Origin: Paralithodes platypus
Lineage: Eukaryota; Arthropoda; Malacostraca; Decapoda; Lithodidae
DNA: 64,000 nucleotides
Assembly (NCBI GenBank): GCA_032716605.1
Contig: CM064552.1
Span: forward strand, 9,426,115 to 9,490,114
Direction of reading: 5' to 3'
Shown here: one piece after another, positions 20,512 through 31,137 of the stretch
How positions within the stretch are numbered: the first letter of the stretch is position 1
Layout of the letters: every line of letters starts with the position of its first letter
Translations under genes and position numbers: made by a program
The notes under the pieces: generated by a model
The model's input: only the letters and a program-made list of their open reading frames with translations
What the model was told of the DNA's origin: nothing
Databases searched by the model: none

Positions 20512-21572
20512 GAGAGATGAAGCGCACTGAAATTAGGCTAGTTACTTATTTACTTTTTACTGTTTCCTTGTTGGCACTACATATTAATAAGTAAATAGTT
20601 TTAGTTACAATTTAGGCTACATACCGGTATTCAAGATACAAATCCAATATGCAAAAACAGCTAGATTTTACCGATTAAAAATGAGAGAAGTCCTATCGTG
20701 ACTTGATAGCATTTCACTAGGCCTATACATTTTTTTGTCTGGGAAACACTCTCTAGCCATGGAAAATAATAAAACAAAAATTACTGTTTTTACGTATTCG
20801 ATAGATTTTACCTATTCAATAAGTAATAAGTAACTAGCCTAGTTATACTTACATTTTACCAGTTCAGGATACAACTCCAATACGTAAAAACAGCTAGATT
20901 TTACCGATTCAAAATGAGAGAAGTCCTATCGTGACTTGATAGCATTTCACTAGCCTATACATTTTTGCCTGGGAAACACTCTAGCAACCTAATACTGGAA
21001 AATAATAAAACGTAAAAGAGTGTTTTTACGTATTCGATAGATCTTAACTATTCAATAAGTAATAAGTAACTAGTTATAGTTACATTTTGCGTATTCAAGA
21101 TACAAATTTAATACGTAAAAACAGCTACATTTTACCGATTCAACCGATTCAGGATAGGGCCTACAACTCCAATACATAAAAACCACCGTGACTTGAGAGT
21201 CAAACCGTGCAAAAACGGGTCTCGGTCAGCGCTCCTTGGAAAAACAACATTACAATCTCGTACACCGTCGGCTCAGAAGGCTTTCTAGGGGAATTTTTGC
21301 CTAGGACACGCTCTGAGGGAGCGGTCGGATTTTTGTTTGCAGAGTGATGAACAAACATACTAGTTTTCGATGAGGAATCCGAATCTGGCCTTACATTTGA
21401 GGTATTTTCCAGTGTTAGGTGGCTAGAGAGTGTTTCCCAGGCAAATTTTTTTCAATATTTACGAGTCACACCACAGCTGGGATCTCATTTTTAACGGTAG
21501 TTTTGGGTTCCTATCATTCTATGCTTCATTGCTATATACTTTTTATCCACCGGAATTTTTTTTTTAGCATTA

Positions 21573-21654
21573 ACCTAACCAAAAAACCTAACCTAACCTA
21601 ATAGCCCCCAAATACATTTAGGTTAGGTTAGGTTAGGTTTTTAGGTTAGGTTAA
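21573..21654. repeat. Telomere-type (CCTAA)n ... (TTAGG)n at the foldback centre
   Basis: CCTAA units at 21574-21602 and four perfect plus two further TTAGG units at 21618-21650, arranged as inverted halves. TTAGG is the usual arthropod telomere unit. Copy number is too low for a telomere. Confidence 0.85.
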
Positions 21655-21655
21655 T

Positions 21656-21657
<2 letters not shown>

Positions 21658-21696
<39 letters not shown>
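21658..21696. repeat. Poly(A) run
   Basis: About 38 consecutive A in the right arm of the foldback; the matching T run in the left arm (21555-21565) is only about ten bases, so the run expanded after the arms formed. Confidence 0.95.
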
Positions 21697-21697
<1 letters not shown>

Positions 21698-22509
21698 GGT
21701 GGATAAAAAGTATATAGCAATGAAGCATAGAATGATAGGAACCCAAAACTACCCTTAGAAATGAGATTCCAGCTGTGGTGTGACTCGTAAATATTGACCC
21801 AAAACATGTATAGTGAAATGCTATCAAGTCACGATAGGACTTCTCTCATTTTGAATCGGTAAAATCTAGCTGTTTTTACGTATTAGAGTTGTATCCTGAA
21901 CTGGTAAAATGTAAGTACAATGTATAACTAGTTACGGTAGGCCTACTTATTATTTATTGAATAGGTAAAATCTATCGAATACCGGTACGTATAAACAGTA
22001 ATTTTCGTTTTATTATTTTCCATGGCTAGAGAGTGTTAACCAGACAAAAAAAAGTATAGTGAAATGCTATCAAGTCACGATAGGATTTCTCTCATTTTGA
22101 ATGGGTAAAATCTAGCTGTTTTTACGCATTGGAGTTGTATCCTGAATCGGTAAAAATCAATCTGTTTTTACTTATTGAATTTGTATCCTGAATAAGTAAA
22201 ATATAACTATTTATTACTTATTGAATAGGTAAAATCTATCGAATAGGTAAAAACAGTAATTTTTGTTTTATTATTTTCCAGTGTTAGGTTGCTAATGTAT
22301 CGTGAAATACTATCAAGTCACGATAGGACTTCTCTCATTTTAAATCGGTAAAATCTAGCTGTTTTTACGTATTGGATTTGTATCTTTAATACAAAAGAAT
22401 ATAACTAAAACTATTTACTTATTACTTATTGATATGAAGTGCCAACAAGGAAGCAGTAAAAAGTAAATAAGTAACTTAACTTCAGTGCGCTGAGAGATGA
22501 TATGTTAGC

Positions 22510-22925
22510 TTACGGTTGTTGTTGTTGTTGCTGTTCCCTAAGCTGCCTGGCCGAACAGCCACAAGGCCCCAAGCATGGCCAAGGCCACAACCGAGCGCCC
22601 CCACAGAACACTCCCTGCCTACCACAATAAAGCCTGGGTGACCGAAGCCACTCCATGGCGGAGAGCTGAGGAGGGTGCGGAAACGCCCGGGAAACCAAAG
22701 CCCCACCCAGGGCCCTGTGCCCCTCAGCAATTATGAAGAGAAAGTTGAGGGGCAAAGGAAAAATGTGATGCTTTTGGCTTCCAATCTTGGTAGATTGGGA
22801 GGTCAATCCCCGGAAGAGACGCCGTCACTTGAGATCTAGAAAATATATAAGTAAAAGGAAAAGTCAGAGTAAGCTATGGGTATGGCAGAGATCGCTCAGT
22901 TCTCACTCTGAAAGACCAGCCCATC
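22510..22925 (-). repeat. Dispersed repeat G, copy 1, (AAC)n-tailed
   Basis: On the minus strand it ends GGCTGTTCGGCCAGGCAGCT then AGGGAACAGC and (AAC)n. It is homologous over about 400 bp to 33889-34320, including CGGAAACGCCCGGGAAACC and GATCGCTCAGTTCTCACTC. The simple tail suggests a non-LTR element 3' end. Open frames inside (MLRGTGPWVG...) are shared by both copies but have no recognised domain. Confidence 0.75.
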
Positions 22926-23162
22926 ACCAGTGTTAGCTTAAGGTAGGTTCTATACCTATGTTTTTTATATGTAAATTAGGCTAGAATAAGGACATTATTT
23001 TGATATTGATATTAAATCCGACAAGTTGACTGAATGAAAAAAAAAAAAAAAAACATTTGAGGAGCAACACATTATTGACAATGTTGGTATAATCTTGTGT
23101 AGCAGAGAGACCTGTACTTAGGCTATATCTTAATAATTTGGTAATGTTACAGTATATATACG

Positions 23163-23394
23163 CTGGTGTAGTGACTAGCGTCTCGGACTTTCACCCAGAA
23201 GGCCCGGGATCGCGCCCACGCTTGGCGCATTAAAGATTTTTCACAAGCACTGAGTCGTTACCATCCCTCATGATCAAGGGGATGGGGTAGTAGTACAGGA
23301 CCCCAATGGAAATACGCCTAATCGGCCTTATTGGGCTATCCTTAGCTGGCTTAGCATGCGCTAGCTTTAAGAACTATTATTATTATTATTATAG
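23163..23394 (+). mobile_element. tRNA-derived SINE with (ATT)n tail
   Basis: The head GCTGGTGTAGTGACTAGCG (A-box-like) and a B-box-like GGGATCGCGCC lie within 60 bp. A unique body follows, ending CTAGCTTTAAGAAC and (TAT)n at 23374-23393. Length about 230 bp. Likely mobilised by an (AAT)n-tailed LINE such as the one at 24.2-24.7 kb (inference). Confidence 0.7.
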
Positions 23395-23430
23395 TTTACA
23401 TTTTACATTCATAAATAGTCCACGGCAAGA

Positions 23431-23637
23431 ATGTAGTTACCGGGTGTACCGCCCGTCTTGTTTACACTACGCGGATGCTCACCATTATGTTCCCGTCTAT
23501 TTTGACTGCCTTTGGATGCAAAAATACATTACCCTAACCTAGTATTATAGATTTATAAGTATTTATTTTATTATAAATACCGCTATTTATAGATGATTTA
23601 TGTTGTATGTCGGTAGTGGTACACCCGGTAACTACAT
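23431..23637. mobile_element. 207-bp MITE with perfect 20-bp TIRs
   Basis: ATGTAGTTACCGGGTGTACC at 23431-23450 and its exact complement at 23618-23637. The interior is AT-rich without an ORF. No convincing target duplication next to these ends, so the true ends may lie slightly outside. Confidence 0.8.
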
Positions 23638-24112
23638 CCATCCCTAGTCCACTAATATACTAGAATAGGTTAGATTAGGGGAAATATATTGTTCAATGTT
23701 TCTTAGTAGCCTAAATATGCATCTGAAAAAACATTTCTCCGCTACACAGGATCTTACCGAATATTTATCTGCAAAATAATCGTACTCGTTACCCATTTGC
23801 AGCAGCAGATAATTCTCAATCCCATTAGGATATGAAACCTGTTTTTTCTGATGGCTTTTTGTAGTTTGTTTTATTTTGATGTTTACATCCACCTAAAATT
23901 ACTAGTCAAACTTAAACACATCATAGAAGACTGCATTCCACACAATCACTTACGCCAACAACATAATCTACACTTCTTGAGAGCCCTGTGGGAAAGCCCG
24001 ATCGTGGCTATGGCCTTCCTTAACCCAATAAGTGCGTGCAGGGTGTAGTGAACACCACAGTTCTGGGGAGGCAATCATCACAGGCAGTTTTTCCTTTTGT
24101 CTCCCTCATCTA

Positions 24113-24114
<2 letters not shown>

Positions 24115-24198
<84 letters not shown>
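24115..24198. repeat. Poly(A) then (TA)n
   Basis: A(31) at 24115-24145 directly followed by (TA)n to 24198. Confidence 0.95.
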
Positions 24199-24202
<4 letters not shown>

Positions 24203-24218
24203 GCACATAGGCCTACTG

Positions 24219-24745
24219 TAAATTATTATTATTATGAACGGAGGAAGGAAAAACACAGATTAAACAGAAAGGTCCATGTGCCTAAAGGCATCCTCCATTC
24301 ATAAAATGTTTGTAGCAACTGGATTTAAACTGTTGTAGATTGTAAGTTTGTGGAAAGCAACTCGAGGGAAGTGAATTCCAAAGAGTAGTAGTTCTGGGGA
24401 TAAATGAATTTTGATAAGCAGAAGTTCTGCATTGTGGAGGAGAAAGTGTAAATTCATGGTCGCTCTCAGCTGCCCTAGTTCTACGGGGAAAGATGTGGAG
24501 AGGTGGCACAATTGAAGCAAGATCTTCAGAACAATTACTGTGAAAATATCTGTAGAATAATGCAAGGGATGCAACGTTTCTTCGTATGGATAATGTAGGA
24601 AGGTCCTGTGTGATTGCAGGGTTATTGATTAATCTAATAGCTTTATTTTGAATTTTGTCCAACTGCCTCAATGCAACCACTCCACTTCCACCCCACAGAG
24701 GTGAACAGTAATCCATCTGAGAACGCACATGACTTTTATATAATA
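24219..24745 (-). pseudogene. 5'-truncated LINE, RT C-terminal domain
   Basis: Minus-strand open frame carrying the C-terminal block of a CR1/Jockey-type LINE reverse transcriptase. Visible in order are SQMDYCSPLWGGSGVVALRQ, NKAIRLINNPAITQ, SIRRNVASLALFYRYFHSNC, FIPRTTTLWNSLPSSCFP and FKSSCYKHF, with the stop near 24282. The short 3' UTR ends in (AAT)n (24219-24233). The catalytic RT palm is absent, so this is a dead-on-arrival insertion. The recognisable sequence is open and lacks frameshifts, suggesting a fairly young copy. It differs from the element at 1-982 (PLWGGSG versus HVWGGST), so a second LINE family is present. The open frame beyond 24745 is flanking DNA. Confidence 0.9.
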
Positions 24746-24821
24746 TACCGGTACTCCCAGTTTGTATTGCTAGTGAACATATTACTAATGCACATAGGCC
24801 TATCAGCAGGTTGTTATGCAA

Positions 24822-26338
24822 GATATTATTTAACCCCTGACCAAAAAGACAGTCCCTCCATTATGATTTGTAGATATAGTAAGGTAAAGTTATGCTCTAT
24901 AGTTGCATGTAGCCTATGCCCCTGAAAGTGATCAAAACAACGCTACCGTACTTCCATTCACATTTTGCTTGTAGGCCTAATCTTGCTCACACTCAAGTCG
25001 ACCTCTAAGCAACATTGCACCGGTTCGACACTTTGGGCTACCGGTACACACATTCACATTCACAAATACCGTTACCGGTACCGGTACCTAAATGTAATAC
25101 AGACATGGACAAAAAAATTCAGCACGGTAGGCTACCGGTTGTATTAGTGTAGTATAATCGAACGTGTGTGATATTAATCAGAACAAGTTGTTAGCTACAA
25201 AATTAATTAGGCTTCAGTTATCAATAATGCCACCCCTCGTGTAAATTACAGCGTGTGGGATTTATTTGGGCCAAAAGTAAATAATTGAACGTTATTGCAG
25301 CCGTAATTCAAATTAAGTGTATTTGTTGATAAATAGCGAGTTGATTTGCGTTGTTATTTGTAGGCCTACCTGGTATTCCATTATGTCTTGTCAATTTATA
25401 ATTATATATTAATGAAAAATATTTGAGCGAGGTGTGTCGTGTGACGCTTCTTCGTTTAAATTGAATACTACTACTTGATGGCTTGTGTTACCAGATTTAC
25501 CTTATGTTTCCATCGATTCATTATTTACACATTTGTGTAACACAATCGTGATCGCTGACCATATAAGATACCGTGCGTACAGGGTACCGGTAATTTTATT
25601 GAATTTCCCAAATTCACCGATTCCACTGTGTTTGTTTAGTTTATTCAGTTTAGGACAGACAGTTAACTTAACATGGATTTGTTTTCTAGTTGATAGGGTA
25701 TATACTGTATAGTACCGGTAACTGTCTTCTGTCTCACCTCCTGAAGCCTTCCCTATCCCTCTCTCACCTCTGAAAATATTCCTCTTAACCTTCATATCCT
25801 TTTTCCTTCATAGTTGCCAAGCGGTTGTATAGCCTATAGGCCTAACCGCATATTCACTCTAACGCTTGTTGTGGAAACTCTGGTCTGGCAGCTTTTGATT
25901 CAGAGTTTGCTGAGAAATATTTCACTGGTATCTGTTAGTTTAAATTCAATCTAGATGCCTTGGCTATATCGTTGCAAATTAGTCCCGGAATGTTGCTAGA
26001 AATATATACTAGCTGTACGATACCGTCTCCGCCGGACAGTTAGTTGACAACATTGCTTTCTTGTCTCCCTACTGTTAGTATTGTGATGCAATAATATTAC
26101 CGATATGTCGATAAACACACCCCAGTACGGTACCCTACTATAACCATAATGTAGGCTACCAGTACCGGTACCATCTTTTTTGAGAAATCCTTTAGAACAT
26201 TGACAGGGTTATCCTAAGCTGAACAAATATGTCTTTGCTATGCCTTGATGAAAATAACCTATAACATACCCGTACTATATAAGACAATAATGCATGATAA
26301 TCCCCGAGGTATCGGTATATTAATGTTAGGGTAGGCAC
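24822..26338. other. Unannotated interval rich in ACCGGTACC
   Basis: Mostly unique AT-rich sequence with repeated ACCGGTACCGGTACC-type motifs (25073-25087, 26160-26171). Several frames of 60-97 codons show no domain or splice context. Contains E3. Confidence 0.5.
25858..26035. mobile_element. Family E-related MITE, copy E3 (diverged)
   Basis: Shares with E1 the order CTCTGGTCTGGCAGCTTTTG, TTCAATCTAGATGCC and TGTTGCTAGAAAT. The termini are decayed. Confidence 0.5.
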
Positions 26339-26548
26339 GGGCGGCAGGGCTAAATGTGTATATGAGAAAAGTTGTTAAAGTGTTCAAGGATGATTATAGA
26401 AGGTCGATAATGAGCTGGGTGAGGGAGGGGAGGAGGGTAGTGGCGAGGGAGATATGGCCACACCACGTTGAGAGAGAGTGAGAGTGAGTTGTTTGCATAG
26501 GGTGAGTACCACTATGTATGATTCATAATTTAGTCAGATACTCTGGTC
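26339..26548 (+). repeat. Direct duplication, left copy
   Basis: GGCGGCAGGGCTAAATGTGT through GTCAGATACTCTGGT. Nearly identical to 27665-27884; differences are a few bases and the (GA)n length. The copies are 1.1 kb apart in the same orientation. Confidence 0.9.
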
Positions 26549-26599
26549 AACTCTGCGTAAGCAGAGTTTGGTATCGCCCCCCCCCCGTATAGTGGGTAC

Positions 26600-26816
26600 C
26601 ACCGGAAAAAAATGTCTGTCGTCGTCGTCGTCGTCGTTGTTGTCCGTCTGTCTCCAAACTCCTCCTAGACCTTTGGACGGATTTTCACCAAATTTCACAC
26701 AAACATTTGTTGGGTGAATGCGAACGTCAAGTCAAAAAAGATTTTTTGAATTTATGCAATAATTATGATTTTAGGTCCAAAATATGGTTCCCCCCCTTGT
26801 AATGATGGCGTTGTTA
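26600..26816. repeat. Unassigned repeat-like block with (GTC)n
   Basis: (GTC)n at 26617-26640 is followed by CTCCTAGACC and ACGGATTTTCACCAAATTTC, phrases I associate with dispersed invertebrate repeats. No second copy in the window. Confidence 0.35.
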
Positions 26817-26870
26817 TTGTGTGAGCCCCTTCGGGGCTCACACACTAAGAACGCATTCGTTCTGGGGGCG
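26817..26870. other. Two adjacent hairpins
   Basis: Perfect 12-bp stem TGTGTGAGCCCC-TTC-GGGGCTCACACA (26818-26844), whose apex also reads as a C(TTCG)G tetraloop. It is followed by AGAACG-CATT-CGTTCT (about 26848-26863). No poly(T) run follows and there is no gene context, so it is not a terminator call. Confidence 0.7.
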
Positions 26871-26904
26871 AAAACATCTCGCTCCGCATTTGCTAGGTTA
26901 AGTT

Positions 26905-27620
26905 AGTTTAGTTGGCATTAGAAGTGATAGTAGTAATAGTGGGATTGATGGTGATAATAGTGATGATGGTGATAATAGTAGTGATGATGGTTGTAGTTGT
27001 ATTGATGATGATGACAGTAGTAGATATGATGGTGACAGTAGTGATTATGATGACAGTAGTAGATATGATGGTGACAGTAGTAGATACGATGGTGACAATA
27101 CTAGTTGTAGTGATGATGGTCATAATAGTAGTGATGGTGACAAGTAATGATGATAGTTGTAGTGATAATGATGACTAGTGATGATGGTAGTGACGATGGT
27201 GTGAGTATTAGTGATGATGGTGAGTATTAGTGATGATGACAATAGTTGTGATGAAGATCATAGTAATGGTGATGATGGCAGTAGTAGTGATGATGGTTAC
27301 AGTAGGATACATGATGGTAATACTTGTGACAGTAGTAATGATGATGGTTATAGTAGTAGTGATGATGTTAACAGTAGTAATGATGATTGTAAGATGGTGG
27401 TGATGATAGTAGTAATGATGGTTGATAGTTGTAGTATCAATGATGATAGTAGTGATTAAGATGGTAGTGACAATGGTGACAGTAGTGATGATTGTAATTG
27501 TAGTGATGATCATAGTAATGGTGATGATGACAGTAGTCGTGATGATTGTGGCAGTTGTAGTGATGATGGCAGTAGTAGTGATGATTGTTATTGATGATGG
27601 TATTAGTAGAGATGATGGTA
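26905..27620. repeat. (GATGRT/AGTAGT)n low-complexity tract
   Basis: About 700 bp of imperfect trinucleotide repeat (GATGATGGT, AGTAGTGAT). Open frames on both strands (Val/Met/Asp-rich, Thr/Ile/His-rich) are artefacts of the repeat. Confidence 0.93.
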
Positions 27621-27664
27621 ACCCATCGCAGAGTTGGGTATGCCGTTTTGATTTTGGGCAAAAC

Positions 27665-27884
27665 GGGCGGCAGGGCTAAATGTGTATATGAGAAAAGTTG
27701 TTAAAGTGTTCAAGGATGATTATAGAAGGTCGATAATGAGCTGGGTGAGGGAGGGGAGGGAAGTAGTGGCGAGGGAGATATGGCCACACCACGTTGAGAG
27801 AGAGAGAGAGAGAGAGTGAGAGTGAGTTGTTTGCATAGGGTGAGTACCACTATGTATGATTCATAATTTAGTCAGATACTCTGG
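27665..27884 (+). repeat. Direct duplication, right copy
   Basis: Second copy of 26339-26548. Both copies adjoin a GCAGAGTT-GGTAT-type sequence on the inner side (near 26559 and 27629). Confidence 0.9.
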
Positions 27885-28175
27885 TTAAAGGTTATCAAGC
27901 CAGGACAATTAAGTTTTAAGACTGGGATGATTGTGAGGAGAAATGCAATAACATTGACATGAATTGGTTCGGCCAAGTTAGCACTTACAAGGATATACCA
28001 GTACCAGTAATAATAACTGGAAAGCGTAATTTATATTTTTATGTTCAATGATGATGGCTGAAAGGAAGGGATTATTTAAAAACTGCGGTACCGGTAGTTT
28101 TAAAGACGGTACGGTAATCTCTTGTTAAGATACTGGTAAATGTGTTTGTATAGGCCTATATGAATGCAAGTCACT

Positions 28176-28271
28176 GTGTGTGTGTGTGTGTGTGTGTGTA
28201 GGTGTAGGTAGGTATGTGTGTGTGAATAACTGATTCTGTCTAGTGGGTGGGGGGGTGGAGGGGGGGGGGGG
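28176..28271. repeat. (TG)n and G-rich tract
   Basis: (TG)n at 28177-28199 and a G-rich run at 28246-28271. Confidence 0.9.
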
Positions 28272-28337
28272 AGCAAGGGGAGATATGGCACCACCATAAC
28301 CAAGTGTTACCGTACTACTGTACACGATATCCTATTC

Positions 28338-28545
28338 CAAGTAAGTAGGCCCAAACTCTCGAACATTAACCTCTATAACTCCTAAACGACTAGAGTAATC
28401 CAGCTAATAGTTCTACCATTTGGGAAGGGTCGGCCAGGGAATAGTTGTGGACATTTAAAGCCAATTTGCTCCAGCCCTTTTTGAGTTACAGGGGTTAGGG
28501 TTTACGATTTCTGGCCTACCTATTTGGAACAGGGTATATTAGGCC
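28338..28545 (+). repeat. Dispersed repeat J, copy 2
   Basis: Homologous to 19678-19890: TTTGGGAAGGGTCGGCCAGG, CTTTTTGAGTTACAGGG, TTCTGGCCTACC. Confidence 0.6.
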
Positions 28546-28734
28546 TGCTGGTATCGGTATGTCTTTCTTGAGTACTGGAGACAAGACTGGTACTGTACTG
28601 TAGTGGGTGTTGTACCGGGAGTTGTAGGTATGTGTAAGTTTTGTTGGTTCTCTTTAAGTACTTGCTGCCTTATAGCCTAGCCCTAACCTATCGATTACGG
28701 TACCGTACTGTTTGAGGAGTTAGGCTTATCGCAT

Positions 28735-28910
28735 AATTACGCACATACACAAAATCACACATACACTCACATTACGCACATACACATTACACACTCTCAA
28801 TTATGCACACACACACACATACACACACACGCGCGCTCTCAATCACACACACTCTACTTCCTATACAAACACACACACACACACAGATAATTAAACATAC
28901 ATACACTCTC

Positions 28911-28948
<38 letters not shown>
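28735..28948. repeat. (CA)n-rich and (TC)n tract
   Basis: Imperfect CACACA/CATACA stretches followed by (TC)n at 28911-28947. Confidence 0.9.
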
Positions 28949-28949
<1 letters not shown>

Positions 28950-29092
28950 GAATGAGTTAGGCTACCCTTGGCACCTTGATGTCAAAGCTGCCGTTTCCAT
29001 CTACATTGCTTGCATAATTCACTGAGGTAAGCTAAGTGATTGCGTTAGAATGGGGGAATTGTTGAATATATATTGTGTGTGTGTGTGTGTGT

Positions 29093-29570
29093 TACTCAGT
29101 TACTTGTTCGTCAAGGGGAATCCCCGCAATGCGAGCTAAGCTCATTATTATCGCGCCTCCTTAACTGGGAATGTATTGCGTGAAATGCATGTTAAGTGTT
29201 TTATGTACTGACGGAATGGCTGTGGATGTGTGTCTAGTCTGTATTTAGCCAATTGGCGACATCGGAAAGGAAGGCTTAGGGTGGATCTTTATGGTACCAT
29301 TCTCACTATAGACGGTACCGTCTCGCCCGAAGGCTTAGGTAGCCATCAGGTTAGGTGAACCATATGATACCCATCTCGCCATGTACCATTTTTGCCAACC
29401 CCAGATGGGACGTCACAACGTCGTCCACTTATTCCAGGTATCTATTTACAGCTAGGTGAACTGAGGCTAACACATGAAAGGAGACAAGCTCAATTTGTCT
29501 CCGCCCGGCCGGGGATTGAACCCCCGACCCCTCGTGTGTGAGACGAGAGCTCTACCTACTAGGCTACGGG

Positions 29571-29572
<2 letters not shown>
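29093..29572 (-). mobile_element. tRNA-derived SINE embedded in (GT)n, copy 1
   Basis: On the minus strand the head reads AGCCCGTAGCCTAGTAGGTA (A-box region) and GGGGGTTCAATCCCCGGCC (B box). The anticodon arm CTCGT-CTCACAC-ACGAG has anticodon CAC, so it is tRNA-Val-like. The body runs to lower coordinates through AACCTGATGGCTACC and GACGGTACCGTC to a TTACTC..GTTACTTG end. (GT)n flanks both ends (29074-29092 and 29573-29640). It is highly similar to 35945-36392. Confidence 0.85.

Positions 29573-29640
<68 letters not shown>
29573..29640. repeat. (GT)n microsatellite
   Basis: About 34 perfect GT units immediately at the tRNA-head side of the SINE. Confidence 0.97.
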
Positions 29641-29641
<1 letters not shown>

Positions 29642-30269
29642 CAATAAACATGTATCTACACACTAATGTTCCCTTGTTCAGTATATATATATATATATAT
29701 ATATCGTATATCCATTACATTCATATTTTCACTAACCACCAATCAACTTACAAATAAACCTAATTAATGTAATCACTGAAACTAATTAATTTAGTTACCG
29801 TAACCAGTGTAGGTTATAATCCAGTATATTAGGCAAGATTGCTATTATCGGTGATTGCCATGCTTTTGAGCAAGATTGAAGTGAACTTATTGATTTAGAC
29901 TGGCCTGTGGATGAAATACTGTGGGCCTGTTATCTGCAACTATTACTCAAGTGAACGAGGCCACTCTAGCGTGGATGTCTCGCCTGGCTAATTAGCCTAC
30001 AAGGCTTTCAATTGTAACACTCGCGGACAGTTAAATAGAATTATTGCTGCTGCTGTTGCGATAGGCTAAATTAGTAGGTTTGTGTGTGTGTGTGTGTTTT
30101 TTCGTATTTTTTTGTATTGTGTGTGTGGTTTTTTTTTAAGGGAACATTAGTGCGTACTGCGTACAGTACGTTGAATTCTGCTAGGCCTAGCCTAAACCAT
30201 TTTCCAAGCACGATTAGATTTGTTTTCTTCTCAGTAGCAATAACTACCGGTATAGTAAAATTAACATGG
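29641..30269. other. Unannotated interval
   Basis: Short (TA)n at 29680-29704, (TG)n at 30080-30098, otherwise unique AT-rich sequence without supportable genes. Confidence 0.5.
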
Positions 30270-30419
30270 TTAAAATTGACGTATAATGGGGTAAAATATC
30301 TTAAAATTGCCAATCTAAATAGGCAAACGTCTTGAAATCTCAAAATTAATGAGGCTAAGCATGAAATAGACTTAAGAGGTCCAGAGAAATTACCCCATCA
30401 AGTGAAAATCTCCCCTTAA
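30270..30419 (-). mobile_element. TTAA MITE family A, copy A8 (right half)
   Basis: Retains diverged iterons (AAAATATCTTAAAATTGCC, AAACGTCTTGAAATCTC) and the terminus AATCTCCCC TTAA at 30416-30419. Confidence 0.8.
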
Positions 30420-30499
30420 AGTTAAACGAATAGAGGATAATTGATTTGAGGTTATGAAGGCGGAACATCACTTGTCCGTGGGTGTACAGTCGACCGCAG

Positions 30500-30719
30500 T
30501 TAACCCTTTCAAGATCCGATTACACATTTATTTTCCTGTTTTCTGGGTATTACTAGACTATTTTATTCAGATTAGGAAGGGGAAATGGAAAGCAGAGGGT
30601 TGGTTGAGATAGTCTACTCTTTACCATTGTAATTCCCACATATCCTTTCTAAACTGTATACAATCGTCTAATGATAGCCAAAATAAAGTCATAATGCGTC
30701 ATAATCTTCAAAGGGTTAA
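30500..30719 (+). mobile_element. TTAA MITE family D, copy D3 (complete)
   Basis: TTAA CCCTTTCAAGATCCGATTAC at left and ATAATCTTCAAAGGG TTAA at right, 220 bp. Palindromic arms TAGACTATTTTATTCAG and CAATCGTCTAATGATAGCC. The best-preserved D copy. Confidence 0.92.
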
Positions 30720-30950
30720 AGGTACAGACTTCATTGAACAATTCTGACACATTGATTATATATAATTAAACATTCCCTTTAAACAAATGGCTGAGTCAGT
30801 GTTATGCCTTATGTATTGTTCATTGTTTCAAGTTTACCATAGTGTAGTGTACCAGTTACTTGTGCAGGTAAAAAAAAAAAAAAAAAAAATTTTTACAGGC
30901 TGAGAGCCTGTAGCCTACATTCAACCGCTAATCATTAAACAGTGAAGTCC

Positions 30951-31137
30951 GTGAGGTCTCGTTCCAGTCTAGGGGGTGAGACATGTGAAGCACTTTTAGC
31001 TGGTTGCAGCCCCTGCCATCTTGCCTTCGCAGGATGCATGGGGCTTAGTTGCCCACTCATGACTCGAAGCAGCCCCATCTCTGAAGCTGCCTCGCTCCAG
31101 TGCTTCACTGTCTCACCTCCTAGACTCGGACACTCAC
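30951..31137. mobile_element. Foldback MITE, 40-bp imperfect arms
   Basis: Left arm contains AGTCTAGGGGGTGAGACATG and GAAGCAC; right arm contains GTGCTTCACTGTCTCACCTC and CTAGACT. The arms are about 100 bp apart. Open frames across both strands are by-products of the symmetry. Confidence 0.75.

Larger units (their letters stand above)
20521..22491. mobile_element. Foldback-type element with tandem-repeat arms and 9-bp TSD
   Basis: A 1,971-bp inverted-repeat element. Outer ends are AGCGCACTGAA (20521) and TTCAGTGCGCT (ending 22491), flanked on both sides by the perfect 9-bp duplication GAGAGATGA (20512-20520 and 22492-22500). Each arm contains about 2.5 tandem units of about 240 bp, carrying GTCCTATCGTGACTTGATAG, CTGTTTTTACGTATT and a GGAAAATAATAAAAC block, inverted in the right arm. 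An unpaired stretch (about 21192-21400) lies in the left half, and the centre holds CCTAA and TTAGG repeats. There is no transposase ORF. Tandem-repeat arms plus 9-bp duplication recall Drosophila FB elements; 9 bp also fits Mutator-like elements. Confidence 0.9.

Noticed and set aside
21573..21654. Interstitial telomere or chromosome fusion point
   Set aside because: Only a handful of units, arranged CCTAA then TTAGG (opposite to a fusion), and located exactly at the centre of a transposable foldback.
26817..26870. Bacterial-type intrinsic terminator
   Set aside because: GC hairpin but no following T run, no upstream gene and a eukaryotic context.
26908..27680. Several open frames of 70-100 codons on both strands
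   Set aside because: Low-complexity products (Val/Met/Asp or Thr/Ile/His) of the GAT/AGT trinucleotide tract.
29500..29572. Functional tRNA-Val gene
   Set aside because: A and B boxes and anticodon arm are present, but the acceptor stem does not close and a SINE body follows; two near-identical copies have the same structure.
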